From the NCBI RefSeq assembly GCF_009193175.1, contig NZ_VUKE01000011.1, forward strand, positions 62,001 to 126,000: 64,000 bases of DNA, in the 5' to 3' direction. Each line of letters starts with the position of its first letter. Positions within the stretch are counted from its first letter, which is position 1. The position numbers and the translations under genes are program-made. This document shows, in pieces, positions 1 to 7,974 of the stretch. The notes under the pieces are model-generated. The model saw only the letters and a program-made list of their open reading frames with translations, was not told the origin of the DNA and made no database searches. The DNA is from Georgenia ruanii. Its GTDB lineage: Bacteria; Actinomycetota; Actinomycetes; Actinomycetales; Actinomycetaceae.

Positions 1-540
1 ACCGTCGCCTCGGGCAGGCTCTCGATCCGCGCCCTCGGCGCGGCCTACCCGCCAGTGAGTTGGGCGGACCGGAAGCGCTGGTCCCTCGAGGACAAGCTAC
101 TCGACCTCTTCACCTATGTAGAAGGTGAGGCTGCCGCTGCGCGTGCAAACCGCGACCGCGCGGCACGTGAACGACGAGAACGGCGGCTGCTGTGGGAACG
201 GGCCGTGCCGCAGGCCCGTCGACGATTCCTCGAGCACCTCAACGCCGAGCGCGCCTCACAGCAGGCAGCGTCATGGCAGGAGGCGAAGAAGCTCCGCGAG
301 TACGCCGCCGCGGTGCGCAACGTGGCCTCTCAAGCCGAGCACCGGCCGCTCACTCGTCGCTTGTCGGCTTGGGCAGGCTGGGTAGAGCGGGAGGCGGCAC
401 AGATCGACCCGCTCACCCAACTCGAGGCGGTCGGCTTTGAGGTGCCCGAGGCGATCACCCCCTATGACATGGATAAGTACATGCCACGAGGGATGACGGT
501 CCGCCATCCCCCCGGTGACGAACCGGGGGGATGGGACTGA
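1..540 (+). CDS. Hypothetical protein, C-terminal part (5' end outside window)
   Basis: The frame is open from the first base, so the gene probably begins upstream. An internal GTG at 55 would give 161 residues. The visible part is rich in Arg, Glu and Ala, with a long charged helix or coiled coil at about codons 38-110 and Trp-containing helices, and ends in a Pro/Gly-rich tail. I do not recognise a domain. Its stop codon abuts the stop of the converging gene at 541. It may belong to the same poorly characterised group as the next genes. Confidence 0.6.
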   Translation, partial: TVASGRLSIRALGAAYPPVSWADRKRWSLEDKLLDLFTYVEGEAAAARANRDRAARERRERRLLWERAVPQARRRFLEHLNAERASQQAASWQEAKKLREYAAAVRNVASQAEHRPLTRRLSAWAGWVEREAAQIDPLTQLEAVGFEVPEAITPYDMDKYMPRGMTVRHPPGDEPGGWD

Positions 541-1467
541 TCACCGCCGGCGCAGCTCCTCGACCGTGACTCCCACAGCCCGCTCGATCCGCCGAGCCTC
601 CCGATCATCGCCGGCCCGCCTCAGCGCGGCTGTGGCGGCGAGAACGAGATCACTTAGTCGCGCCACTTCCTTACGCAGCTCCTTCAGTTCGTCGCGTCGC
701 TCGACGGCCTGCTGACCGCACCACGACCGCAAAACCTCCCGATACGGCCGCCCGAAATGGCTCTCGTCCTGCTCCTGGTAGTACTCCGGCTCGAGAAGTC
801 TCGTACGGCCGTCCTGGCCGACGTAGTGCTTGCCGTAGAGCTTGTTGCGGGTTGCCTCGGCCTCGTCCGCGTCAACGTGCGAGAGGATGGGCTGCGGGTC
901 GCGGGCCGCAGCGGTCCGGGCGATCAGCTCCGTCACACTCCAGGGCACCACGTAGCCGTTATCGTCCTTGAACGCGAGCGACGAGCCCGTGAGATCTTGC
1001 GGCTCCAGTGCCAGAAACTGTGCGAGCTTCTCGAGGTCGTGAATGACCGACACGCCCTCGGTGGCTGACCTGTGCTCAAGGCTGACGAGCTCATGGTTGA
1101 TCAGCATGTCGAAAACCGTGGAAGCGGCGAGCTCCTCTGGTGTGTCACGGCGATCCAATTCACTCGCTACTGCCTTCCAGCGCGCTTCGCGCGCCTCGTA
1201 GGCCGACACCTGGCTCCAGGGCACCTTGAGTCGGGCGGGCGGCACCCACTCCTCGCGTGCTTCGAACTGCTCAGCCACGAAACGGACCCTCACCCGCGCA
1301 GGGCGGGTCGTGCCGAGCTTCTCGACGACGACCTCGGTCAGCGGATCCACCGCCCTTGCACGGTAGGCCCAGCGCTCGCCCACCTGAGTTTCCGGACCCG
1401 ATGCTGGCACCTGCCGCCCCTCCAAGTCTCTTGCGACTCCACGATCAGCGCATTTAGCCGCCGGCAC
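541..1467 (-). CDS. Hypothetical protein
   Basis: This 308-residue protein has no recognised domain. The N-terminal third is a beta-rich stretch beginning at VGERWAYRARA; the C-terminal third is a predicted coiled coil (EL-KELRKEVARLSDLV) ending in an Arg-rich tail. The GTG at 1467 gives the longest product. A GTG at 1383, directly before GERWAYRA, is an attractive alternative start (280 residues), because the first 28 residues look non-conserved. It converges with the preceding gene with no spacer. Confidence 0.6.
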   Translation of the reverse strand: MPAAKCADRGVARDLEGRQVPASGPETQVGERWAYRARAVDPLTEVVVEKLGTTRPARVRVRFVAEQFEAREEWVPPARLKVPWSQVSAYEAREARWKAVASELDRRDTPEELAASTVFDMLINHELVSLEHRSATEGVSVIHDLEKLAQFLALEPQDLTGSSLAFKDDNGYVVPWSVTELIARTAAARDPQPILSHVDADEAEATRNKLYGKHYVGQDGRTRLLEPEYYQEQDESHFGRPYREVLRSWCGQQAVERRDELKELRKEVARLSDLVLAATAALRRAGDDREARRIERAVGVTVEELRRR

Positions 1468-1662
1468 AAGCTCTCACCGATTCTGTGCGACTGCATCTTC
1501 GGTCAGAGGCCGCTGTAGTGGGAATCGGCGGGCCTTCTGCCGCGGAACGCCTGGACTGCTCGTCGGTAGGGCCGACAACTGGAGCGGTGGCGCTACGAAA
1601 TTCGGACGCGGCCGCCCCGCTGCAGCTGTCGAAACCGCCCTGCTGCTCACATTCCGCATCCC

Positions 1663-2346
1663 CTAGTCGAGCCGAATGCGTCCCTCTAAAAGGTCTGTTG
1701 GAAAGTCCTCAATGATGTTCTCGAGCCCGCGCGGCCTCATCATGAACGCACGTCGTAGCCTGCGCGAGATTAGCCATCGCGAAACGCTTGAAGTAACTCG
1801 ATGCCAGCGGCGCGTGAGCGTCACGAGCGACTCCCACTCCTCGCTGAACTCATCACGAATCACGAGCGCGAAGGTACCGCGCGCCTCGTACGACGAGTAG
1901 CGCCACTCACCTTGAAGAACGGTGAGGGCTCGTCGGAGAGCCAACTCGATCTGCTTTCCACTTCTGGGTGGCAGGTACAGGGCCCACAAGTCGATGCTGC
2001 GTTCGGCGGCGTCGGTCGCCGTGAATAGCTCTCGCTCCTGCGCCACACGTATGGCCCTGCTCCGCCCCTCCCCCTCGAGGCCGGCTTCCATCGAAGGGAG
2101 TGGATAGGCATCGTCATCTCTTGCAGCCACATGCCAGCAGTCGCTTATCGCATCGAGAACATTTCGGTAGGACTCGATCTGACGCTGGTGATACCACGAG
2201 CGCTGGCTGGCTCGCGTGCTCAGGTAGATCGCCCCAACCGCCACAAGCGCGGCGACCGCGGCAGACAGCACCGCGCCATAGATGCCGTCCCAGAGGACAG
2301 CCGGCGGAAGTTCGAGCACGGATCGCACTTTAGCGACGCGAGGCAA
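1663..2346 (-). CDS. Membrane-anchored hypothetical protein
   Basis: This is a 227-residue protein with one hydrophobic segment at residues 20-43, followed by a charged cytoplasmic domain rich in Arg, Trp and Glu. I recognise no catalytic motif. The topology of one N-terminal anchor plus a helical soluble part is common among unassigned actinobacterial proteins. Base composition is somewhat less GC-rich than the operons further on. It lies 195 bp upstream of the gene at 541-1467 on the same strand; I saw no function in the space between. Confidence 0.6.
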   Translation of the reverse strand: MPRVAKVRSVLELPPAVLWDGIYGAVLSAAVAALVAVGAIYLSTRASQRSWYHQRQIESYRNVLDAISDCWHVAARDDDAYPLPSMEAGLEGEGRSRAIRVAQERELFTATDAAERSIDLWALYLPPRSGKQIELALRRALTVLQGEWRYSSYEARGTFALVIRDEFSEEWESLVTLTRRWHRVTSSVSRWLISRRLRRAFMMRPRGLENIIEDFPTDLLEGRIRLD

Positions 2347-2621
2347 CGGCCGTCAGCGGCTGATCAGGGGGAGGGAGGACATAGAGACTCCCGCCACGAC
2401 ACAGCCGACAGGGACTCTCGAGCCGCCGTGAGAGCGGCACCGGCGTTGTCGGCGCGCCCGACCTCCACGCTCCGAATGCCCTCCGCTTGTCGTACGTGCG
2501 CTGGGAACGCCGCCTCTGTTCTTTCACGGCGTCGCCCACGACCTTCGCCCGGTGGCGTCCGTATCTAGCTTGCTGCGCTGCCGGTCACCGTGGCCGGCAG
2601 GACTGAGAGAGGGAGGCTCCC

Positions 2622-2918
2622 TTGAACAGCACCAAGAAGCTCTGGCTCGTCGGCGGCCTGTCGGCCGCGACCATCATCGGCGGCGCCTCCGGTGCGGCGG
2701 CAGCGCCCGGTCATGGCGGACACGATGGCCACAAGGGCTCCGCATTCCACGCGACCAGCCAGGACCGCGACGGCAACGGCAACCACGGGCACCACGACCA
2801 CGGCTGGAAGGGCGATTGGGACCACGACCGAGAGAAGGACGGCCACCGCGGCGACGACAGAACAAGCAGACATCCAGATCGCCGGGGCGGCTCTGGCGTA
2901 ACGACGCCCCCGGCCTAG
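2622..2918 (+). CDS. Small secreted His/Asp/Gly-rich protein
   Basis: This is a 98-residue protein starting with TTG at 2622, preceded by a good GAGAGGGAGG ribosome-binding site. Residues 1-27 form a signal peptide with an AAAA cleavage region. The mature part is almost entirely His, Asp, Gly, Lys and Arg, with many HG, HD and HH pairs and no hydrophobic core. It is likely exported and disordered. Metal binding is a reasonable inference from the His and Asp content but is not shown. Confidence 0.6.
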   Translation: MNSTKKLWLVGGLSAATIIGGASGAAAAPGHGGHDGHKGSAFHATSQDRDGNGNHGHHDHGWKGDWDHDREKDGHRGDDRTSRHPDRRGGSGVTTPPA

Positions 2919-2949
2919 GCGGCCAACCGGGACGAGTTGCGCGCATGCG

Positions 2950-3339
2950 TCACCCCACCTCAGGGCGTTCATAGTCGAGCAGCGCGGTCCTCCTGACCAC
3001 CAATATCACGCGGACGACCATCCGATCCCCGTGGGCGTCCTCTAGGCGCAGCGCCTCCCCGAACTCGAAGTGGTTAGGCTGTTCTGGTGAGTCGTTGATG
3101 GAGACATTGTCAGCATAGAGATAGTGGGGATGGAATCGCTCGCCGTCATGGTTGTCACCAATTGTGTTCAGCCCGCCGATAAGCCCCTGGAATATGCCCA
3201 GTTCCGTCGGTGAAGATTGCGCTCCCGCCAGGGGCGCCACCCACCGCCACACTGACACCGCTCTTGCCCGGGACGGGATGCAACGGCTGTCGGCGACGGT
3301 CGAAAGCCTGCCCTCAAGTGTGCCCGCAAGCCAGACCAC
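2950..3339 (-). CDS. Hypothetical protein, possibly a remnant
   Basis: The frame codes for 129 residues. The C-terminal two thirds (about residues 50-120, with HPHYLYADNVSI and the basic VVRVILVVRR stretch) reads like real protein. The N-terminal third is Arg/Ser-rich and unconvincing, so the true start may lie further in or the gene may be truncated. No family is recognised. No strong ribosome-binding site was found. Confidence 0.35.
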   Translation of the reverse strand: MVWLAGTLEGRLSTVADSRCIPSRARAVSVWRWVAPLAGAQSSPTELGIFQGLIGGLNTIGDNHDGERFHPHYLYADNVSINDSPEQPNHFEFGEALRLEDAHGDRMVVRVILVVRRTALLDYERPEVG

Positions 3340-3400
3340 CTTCGGGGCGCAATCCGTCCACTCTCAAGCCCGTTGCACGACTCTCACCTGAGTCTCACTC

Positions 3401-4111
3401 TCATCGGCCAACTCTCACCACGGCTGACACCCGACACTGGCGGCGCACCATCTCGGTGATCCAGATGGGTGCGTAGGGCGAGGTGCAGTTGGGCGGCGTC
3501 GGGTAGTCCTTGAGCACCTCCAGGCGCTCGCCGATGTCGAGGGCGCGGGCGCGGTGCCCGGCGTGCTCGATCCCGATCCGGGCCAGGCAGTGATTCATCG
3601 CCCACTGCAGCCGGTCCGGCGCGTCCTTCATCTCCGCCTCGATGACGTCGAGCAGTCCCGTGAGGTCGAGCCCCTCGGCCTTCCTCGCCACACGCTCGGC
3701 GGTGAGCGCCCAGCCGGCGCTGGCGACGATGGGATCGGGGTCGGCGGACCAGGCCAGGCGCAGCTCTTCGGCGTGGGGGGTCTTCTTCACCACGTAGTTG
3801 ACGAGCCAGTCCTGCACCCTGGGCGTGCGCGCCTCGCGCAGCATGGTGTCCAGCTCGTCGCGCTCGAAGGCCTTCGGGCGGCAGATCAGCAGGGCCAGCA
3901 GCCTGGCGGCGCTGTCGCCGGTCCCCCAGAGCTGCAGGGCGAGGTCCTGCTGGGTCTTCAGCCGCTTGGCGAGGGCGCGCAGCTTGGTGAGGTTGACCCC
4001 GTGGTCGTCGCCGTGCCGCTCGTTGAGGGCGCGGGCCTTGGGGTCATCCAGCGCGGCCAGCTCGGCCATCACCTCCGCCACAGGTGCCCGACTCTCCGCC
4101 GTCTGCGCCAC
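3401..4111 (-). CDS. DNA alkylation repair (AlkD-like HEAT-repeat) protein
   Basis: This is a 236-residue alpha-helical protein that matches the AlkD-like family of HEAT-repeat DNA glycosylases, which remove alkylated bases. Typical features are the N-terminal NERHGDDHG segment, then the K(R)LKTQQDLALQLWGTG helix, the DWLVNYVVKK helix and a C-terminal CTSPYAPIWI segment. Length agrees with the family. I chose the GTG at 4111; an upstream extension would be low-complexity antisense of the SRPBCC gene. The gene is divergent from the SRPBCC/ArsR pair and shares the 170-bp region that holds two operators. Confidence 0.8.
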   Translation of the reverse strand: MAQTAESRAPVAEVMAELAALDDPKARALNERHGDDHGVNLTKLRALAKRLKTQQDLALQLWGTGDSAARLLALLICRPKAFERDELDTMLREARTPRVQDWLVNYVVKKTPHAEELRLAWSADPDPIVASAGWALTAERVARKAEGLDLTGLLDVIEAEMKDAPDRLQWAMNHCLARIGIEHAGHRARALDIGERLEVLKDYPTPPNCTSPYAPIWITEMVRRQCRVSAVVRVGR

Positions 4112-4197
4112 GTGCGTCTCCCGTCCCTCTCCCGAGCGGTTCAGCCTACGGCGCCATGTCTGGACGGCGACGCGCACGCCGTCGTCAGCGCTGCACC

Positions 4198-4250
4198 GTG
4201 CAACCGGAGGGTTGCACCGCCGCCCGGTTGGTGCAACTCTACGGTTGCAC
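4198..4250. promoter_or_regulatory. Two tandem operators GTGCAAC-N6-GTTGCAC
   Basis: Two perfect inverted repeats, GTGCAAC-N6-GTTGCAC, lie at 4198-4217 and 4231-4250. Their starts are 33 bp apart, about three helical turns. They sit between the divergent AlkD-like and SRPBCC genes. ArsR-type regulators bind such 12-2-12 or 7-6-7 palindromes, so the ArsR protein encoded at 4723 is the likely ligand. Confidence 0.75.
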
Positions 4251-4280
4251 GCGACATCACAGCCGAAGGGACGGCGCACC

Positions 4281-4733
4281 GTGGACCAGCTGGACAAGAT
4301 CGAGAAGCAGATCGAGATCGACGCACCCGCATCGCGGGTGTGGACACTAATCAGCGAGCCGGGCTGGTTCATCAACGACAACCAGATCGTCGAGCACCGG
4401 ATCGAGCGGGACGGCGACCTCGACATCGTCCACGACCCCGTCCACGGCGCCTTCGCCATCGAGACGGTCGCGCTCGACGCGCCCCGCTACGCCGCGTTCC
4501 GCTGGGTGGCCGACCCAGCGGCGCCCGAGACCGCCTCCACGCTGGTGGAGTTCTTCGTCGAGGAGACTTCGCCGGGTGCGGTGCTGCTCCGCGTCGTCGA
4601 GAGCGGCTTCGCCTCCCTACCCGGCACCGCGGCCGAGCGGCGGAAGCAGTTCGACGGCAACACCGAGGGCTGGAACCTCGAGCTGGCGCTGGCCAAGCGG
4701 CACCTCGAGGGCGTGGCGGCCCGTGAAGGCTGA
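4281..4733 (+). CDS. SRPBCC (AHSA1/START-like) domain protein
   Basis: This 150-residue protein has the SRPBCC fold. It shows the IEIDAPASRVWTLISEPGW start, a central RWVADP strand, the TLVEFFVEE strand and a long C-terminal helix ending in GWNLELALAKRHLE. Such proteins bind hydrophobic ligands; the physiological ligand is unknown. The GTG at 4281 follows GAAGGGA at suitable spacing. It overlaps the ArsR gene by 11 bp, so the two are translationally coupled. The two operators lie just upstream, so the pair is probably auto-regulated. Confidence 0.8.
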   Translation: MDQLDKIEKQIEIDAPASRVWTLISEPGWFINDNQIVEHRIERDGDLDIVHDPVHGAFAIETVALDAPRYAAFRWVADPAAPETASTLVEFFVEETSPGAVLLRVVESGFASLPGTAAERRKQFDGNTEGWNLELALAKRHLEGVAAREG

Positions 4734-5094
4734 CGGGCGCCCCACCGCGGCCGCAGGCGCGGTGCCGTCCATCCCCGCCGTCTGTGCGGCACTGGCGGAC
4801 GAGACGCGGTGGGCGATCCTCGCCCGGCTCGGGACCGCGCCGGCGTCGGCCTCGGCGCTGGCGGCGGAGATGCCCGTGTCGCGCCAGGCGATCGCGAAGC
4901 ACCTGGCCGTGCTGCGAGACACCGGGCTGGTCGCGGCCGAGCGCGTCGGCCGCGAGGTGCGGTTCGCCGCTGTCGGCTCCGAGCTGAGCCGGGTCGGTCG
5001 GGCGATCGAGTCGGTCGCGACCGGGTGGGACCGCCGCCTCGCGCGGCTGAAGGCCCAGGCACAGAAGGACGACTCGGGTACAACCCGACCGTGA
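4723..5094 (+). CDS. ArsR-family winged-helix regulator
   Basis: This is a 123-residue winged-helix repressor: ALADETRWAILARLG (helix 1-2), then SALAAEMPVSRQAIAKHLAVL (HTH recognition helix) and a wing with VGREVRFA. No metal-binding Cys pair of the ELCVCDL type is present, so it is not a metal sensor of the classical ArsR type. ArsR regulators paired with SRPBCC proteins are common in actinobacteria. It starts inside the SRPBCC gene (GTG at 4723). It likely binds the GTGCAAC palindromes at 4198-4250 and so could also control the divergent AlkD-like gene. Confidence 0.85.
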   Translation: MKADGRPTAAAGAVPSIPAVCAALADETRWAILARLGTAPASASALAAEMPVSRQAIAKHLAVLRDTGLVAAERVGREVRFAAVGSELSRVGRAIESVATGWDRRLARLKAQAQKDDSGTTRP

Positions 5095-5095
5095 C

Positions 5096-5111
5096 GCCGG
5101 GCACGCCCGGC
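5096..5111 (+). terminator. Hairpin after arsR-type gene
   Basis: A perfect GCCGGGC/GCCCGGC palindrome begins immediately after the ArsR stop codon. A second small hairpin, TCGGGT-ACA-ACCCGA, lies at 5074-5088 within the end of the gene. No U tract follows, as is usual in high-GC actinobacteria. Confidence 0.4.
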
Positions 5112-5147
5112 ACGCTTCACAGATCTCTGACCTGCAGCTTTATGGCT

Positions 5148-5185
5148 GTATCACCATTCGGACACTTTTCGCCACATCGTGATAC
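5148..5185. promoter_or_regulatory. Candidate operator GTATCAC-N24-GTGATAC before the COG0212 operon
   Basis: Seven-base inverted repeats lie at 5148-5154 and 5179-5185, 31 bp from start to start, about 100 bp before the first gene of the operon. This could be a paired half-site operator for the GntR-type regulator encoded in the operon. No TPP riboswitch consensus (CTGAGA, ACCTGATCTGG) is visible in 5095-5289. Confidence 0.35.
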
Positions 5186-5289
5186 GGATGCCGGGCGCCA
5201 AATGTCCAGATGTTCTACTCGGTCGCGTCGCTCGTCCCGCCCCGCCCTCTCCGCCGGGCCGGGACACCAGCCCCACCGAAGGAACTCGC

Positions 5290-6279
5290 ATGCCCCTGCG
5301 CACTCCTGCCCGCCTCACGTCCGGCGCCGCCGTCGCCGCGGTCGCCGTCCTCCTGGCGGGGTGCTCCGCCGCCTCCTCCGGCCCCGCGGCCGATGAGGCC
5401 GACATCACGATGCAGTCCTCCTGGATCAACGACGCCGAGTTCAGCGGCTACTTCGCCGCCATGGACGAGGGGCTGTACGAGGCGGAGGGGATCTCCTTCG
5501 AGTACCTCTCCGGCGGCCCGAGCGTCATCCCCGAGAGCTCGCTGCTCTCCGGCGCCGCGGACGTGGCCCTGACCACACCGGACACCACCATCAACGCGAT
5601 CGTCGACCAGGGCGCGGACTTCGTCATCATCGGTACCCAGTACCAGCGCAACCCGCTCGGCGTGGTGTCCCTGGCCTCCTCCGGGATCGACGAGCCCGCC
5701 GACCTGGTCGGCAAGACGATCGCCGTCCCGGACGTCAACCGCCTGGCCTTCGACGCGATGCTGACCATCAACGACGTCGACCCCGCCTCGGTGACGGTCG
5801 TCCCCTACGCCTACGACCCGACACCGCTGCTGCAGGGCGAGGTCGATGCCACCATCGACTTCGTCACCAACGTGCCGTACACCATCGAGCAGGCCGGCGA
5901 GGAGCCGTCCTCGTTCCTGCTGTACGACGTCGGGTACAAGATCCCCAACGACACCGTCGTCGTCACCCGCGACACCCTCGAGAACAAGCGCGAGGAGCTC
6001 CTCGCGTGGCTGCGGGCCAGCCGCGGCGGCTGGGAGAAGGTGCTCGAGGACCCGGCCGCCTACCCGCCGAAGTTCGCCGACACCTGGTTCCGGGGCACGG
6101 GGCGCACGGTGGAGAACGAGACCTACTTCAACACCGCGCAGAAGCCGCTGATCGAGTCCGAGAGCGGCATCTTCGCCCTGACCGACCAGCAGGTCCAGGA
6201 CACGATCGACACCCTTGCCCTGATCGGCATCCAGGCCGACAAGGACATGTTCGACCTGTCCCTGCTCGACGAGCTGTGA
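5290..6279 (+). CDS. ABC transporter substrate-binding lipoprotein (THI5/NMT1-like)
   Basis: This is a 329-residue lipoprotein: signal peptide with lipobox LLAGC, then an SsuA/THI5-like fold. The WINDAEFSGYFAAMDEGLYEAEGI segment is the family hallmark, followed by DVALTTPDTTINA and a VGKTIAVPDVNRLAFDAML hinge. Members of this family bind thiamine pyrimidine precursors, nitrate, sulfonates or riboflavin. The ATG at 5290 was chosen because the signal peptide begins there. It is the first gene of a tightly coupled operon with ATPase, permease and two COG0212-type genes; a thiamine-precursor ligand is an inference from that company. Confidence 0.85.
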   Translation: MPLRTPARLTSGAAVAAVAVLLAGCSAASSGPAADEADITMQSSWINDAEFSGYFAAMDEGLYEAEGISFEYLSGGPSVIPESSLLSGAADVALTTPDTTINAIVDQGADFVIIGTQYQRNPLGVVSLASSGIDEPADLVGKTIAVPDVNRLAFDAMLTINDVDPASVTVVPYAYDPTPLLQGEVDATIDFVTNVPYTIEQAGEEPSSFLLYDVGYKIPNDTVVVTRDTLENKREELLAWLRASRGGWEKVLEDPAAYPPKFADTWFRGTGRTVENETYFNTAQKPLIESESGIFALTDQQVQDTIDTLALIGIQADKDMFDLSLLDEL

Positions 6280-7214
6280 CCCCGCCCCGCACCCCCAGCT
6301 ACGTCCACGTCACCGCCGCGCTGCGCGAGCTCGCCCTGGCGCAGCCGTGGGCGGTGGACCGGCCGCTGCCGCCGGAGAAGGACCTGGCCGAGCACTACGG
6401 CGTCAGCCGGGGCACGCTGCGCCGGGCCACCGAGGAGCTCGTCCGCGAGGGCCTGCTCAGCTCCGAGCCCGGCCGGGGCACCTTCGTGGTGCGCAAGACC
6501 CAGATCCGCCTGCTCATGGAGGACGGGCTGCGCGCCATCGCCCGGCCGGACAGCCGCTGGCACCTCGACGTCAGCAAGTTCGTCCCGGACTTCGAGGGCT
6601 CCGAGCGCTGCCACGGCGCGCTGCGCGAGCTGCCCGCCTACCGCGCGGCCCGGACGGTGTTCATCACCCCCGACAACAGCCTGCAGGCGGCGGTCCACCA
6701 CGCCCTCGACGACGGCAAGGCCGTGCTGGTCCCGACCTACGGGCTGCGGCGCGGGATCGTCCTGCTCGACGACGTCGCCCTGGCCGACCGGGCCTTCGCC
6801 GCCACCCTCGACGGGCTGGAGCGGTTCGGCCGGACCCTCGACGTCGACGGGCTGCGCGCCGTCGGGACGGTGGATCTCATCGTCTCCGGGGCGACCGCGC
6901 TCACCCGCGCCGGCCTGCACATCGGCGGCGAGAGCGGCTTCTTCGGGCTCGAGTGGGCGATCCTCGCCGACCTCGGCCTGGTCGAGGAGGCCACGCCGAT
7001 CGTCGCCGTCGTCCACGACATCCAGGTGCTCGATATCGACCTGTCCCCCGGCCCGGAGGACCTCGGCGTCGACACCGTCCTCACCCCCACCGAGACCATC
7101 CACACCCACCGGGCCTTCGCCCGGCCCACCGGCGCCCGCCCGCTCCCCGCCGGGGGCGCCCTCGACCACCTGCCCTACCTGCGCGAGCTCCGTCGCCCCA
7201 CCCTGAGGAAGTGA
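6276..7214 (+). CDS. GntR winged helix fused to COG0212 (5-formyl-THF cycloligase-like) domain
   Basis: This is a 312-residue two-domain protein. Residues 1-75 are a GntR winged helix (LPPEKDLAEHYGVSRGTLRRATEEL, then GRGTFVV wing). Residues 80-300 match the stand-alone COG0212 protein encoded next: VSKFVPDFEG, FITPDNS, VPTYGLRRG and DIQVLDIDL are shared. However, the catalytic-loop segment reads GLHIGGESGFFGLEWAIL instead of the neighbour's GIRFGKGHGYFDLEWAML, so the active site appears degenerate. A ligand-sensing role is therefore inferred. The GTG at 6276 overlaps the stop of the lipoprotein gene (GTGA). This combination is not among the usual GntR subfamilies. Confidence 0.85.
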   Translation: MTPPRTPSYVHVTAALRELALAQPWAVDRPLPPEKDLAEHYGVSRGTLRRATEELVREGLLSSEPGRGTFVVRKTQIRLLMEDGLRAIARPDSRWHLDVSKFVPDFEGSERCHGALRELPAYRAARTVFITPDNSLQAAVHHALDDGKAVLVPTYGLRRGIVLLDDVALADRAFAATLDGLERFGRTLDVDGLRAVGTVDLIVSGATALTRAGLHIGGESGFFGLEWAILADLGLVEEATPIVAVVHDIQVLDIDLSPGPEDLGVDTVLTPTETIHTHRAFARPTGARPLPAGGALDHLPYLRELRRPTLRK

Positions 7215-7218
7215 CCCC

Positions 7219-7974
7219 GTGACCGACACCACCGACCTGTACCGCCAACGCATCTGGGACTCTCTGCGGCGCGTGGGCCGTCCCGACTCCCGCTTCCACT
7301 GGGACTTCTCGTCCTTCATCGCCGACTTCGAGGGCAACGAGGCGGCCACCGACCGGGTGCTCGCCCTGGACGCCTGGGACCGGGCCTCCCGGGTGTTCAT
7401 CACCCCGGACAACTCCACCGAGCTGCTGCGCCGGGCCGCCATCCGCGCCGGCAAGACCCTCCTGGTCACCACCTACGGCATCCGGCGCGGCTTCCTCCAG
7501 CTGGAGCCGGGCCGCGTGCCCGCGGACGAGGTCAGCTACGCGGCGACGCTCGACGGGCTGGACCACTATGCCCGCCCGGTCAGCCTGGCGGACCTCCGCG
7601 GCGGCGAGCCGCTCGGTTTGCTCATCACGGGCGGGTCCGCGATCAGCCGCAACGGCATCCGCTTCGGCAAGGGCCACGGCTACTTCGACCTCGAGTGGGC
7701 CATGCTCTCCGAGATCGGACTGACCTCCCCGGCCACCGAGATCGTCGACATCGTCCACGACGAGCAGGTGGTCGACGAGGACCTCGCCGGCGAACCGCAC
7801 GACGTCGCCGTCGACTGGATCGTCACCCCCACGCGCACCGTCCACGTCCAGCTCGACGGCGCCCGGGAGCCCGGGCGGGTGTTCTGGGACCTCGTGCCCG
7901 GCACCGAGCACGAGACCATCCCCCCGATCGTCGAGCTGCGTGAGCTTCGAGCCAGCGCCGGGGCCGGCCGATGA
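7219..7974 (+). CDS. 5-formyltetrahydrofolate cycloligase paralogue (COG0212 type)
   Basis: This 251-residue protein carries the hallmarks of the COG0212/MTHFSD-like paralogues of 5-FCL: IWDSLRRVG start, IADFEGNEAA, VFITPDNS, a LLVTTYGIRRGF strand and the glycine loop GIRFGKGHGYFDLEWAML. True 5-FCL converts 5-formyl-THF to 5,10-methenyl-THF with ATP; COG0212 proteins have been linked by comparative genomics to thiamine metabolism. The actual reaction is unknown. It starts 4 bp after the GntR fusion gene and overlaps the ATPase gene by ATGA. Confidence 0.85.
   Translation: MTDTTDLYRQRIWDSLRRVGRPDSRFHWDFSSFIADFEGNEAATDRVLALDAWDRASRVFITPDNSTELLRRAAIRAGKTLLVTTYGIRRGFLQLEPGRVPADEVSYAATLDGLDHYARPVSLADLRGGEPLGLLITGGSAISRNGIRFGKGHGYFDLEWAMLSEIGLTSPATEIVDIVHDEQVVDEDLAGEPHDVAVDWIVTPTRTVHVQLDGAREPGRVFWDLVPGTEHETIPPIVELRELRASAGAGR

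Noticed and set aside
5095-5289. TPP riboswitch before the COG0212 operon
   Set aside because: None of the conserved thi-box segments (CTGAGA, ACCTGATCTGG) is present in the leader.
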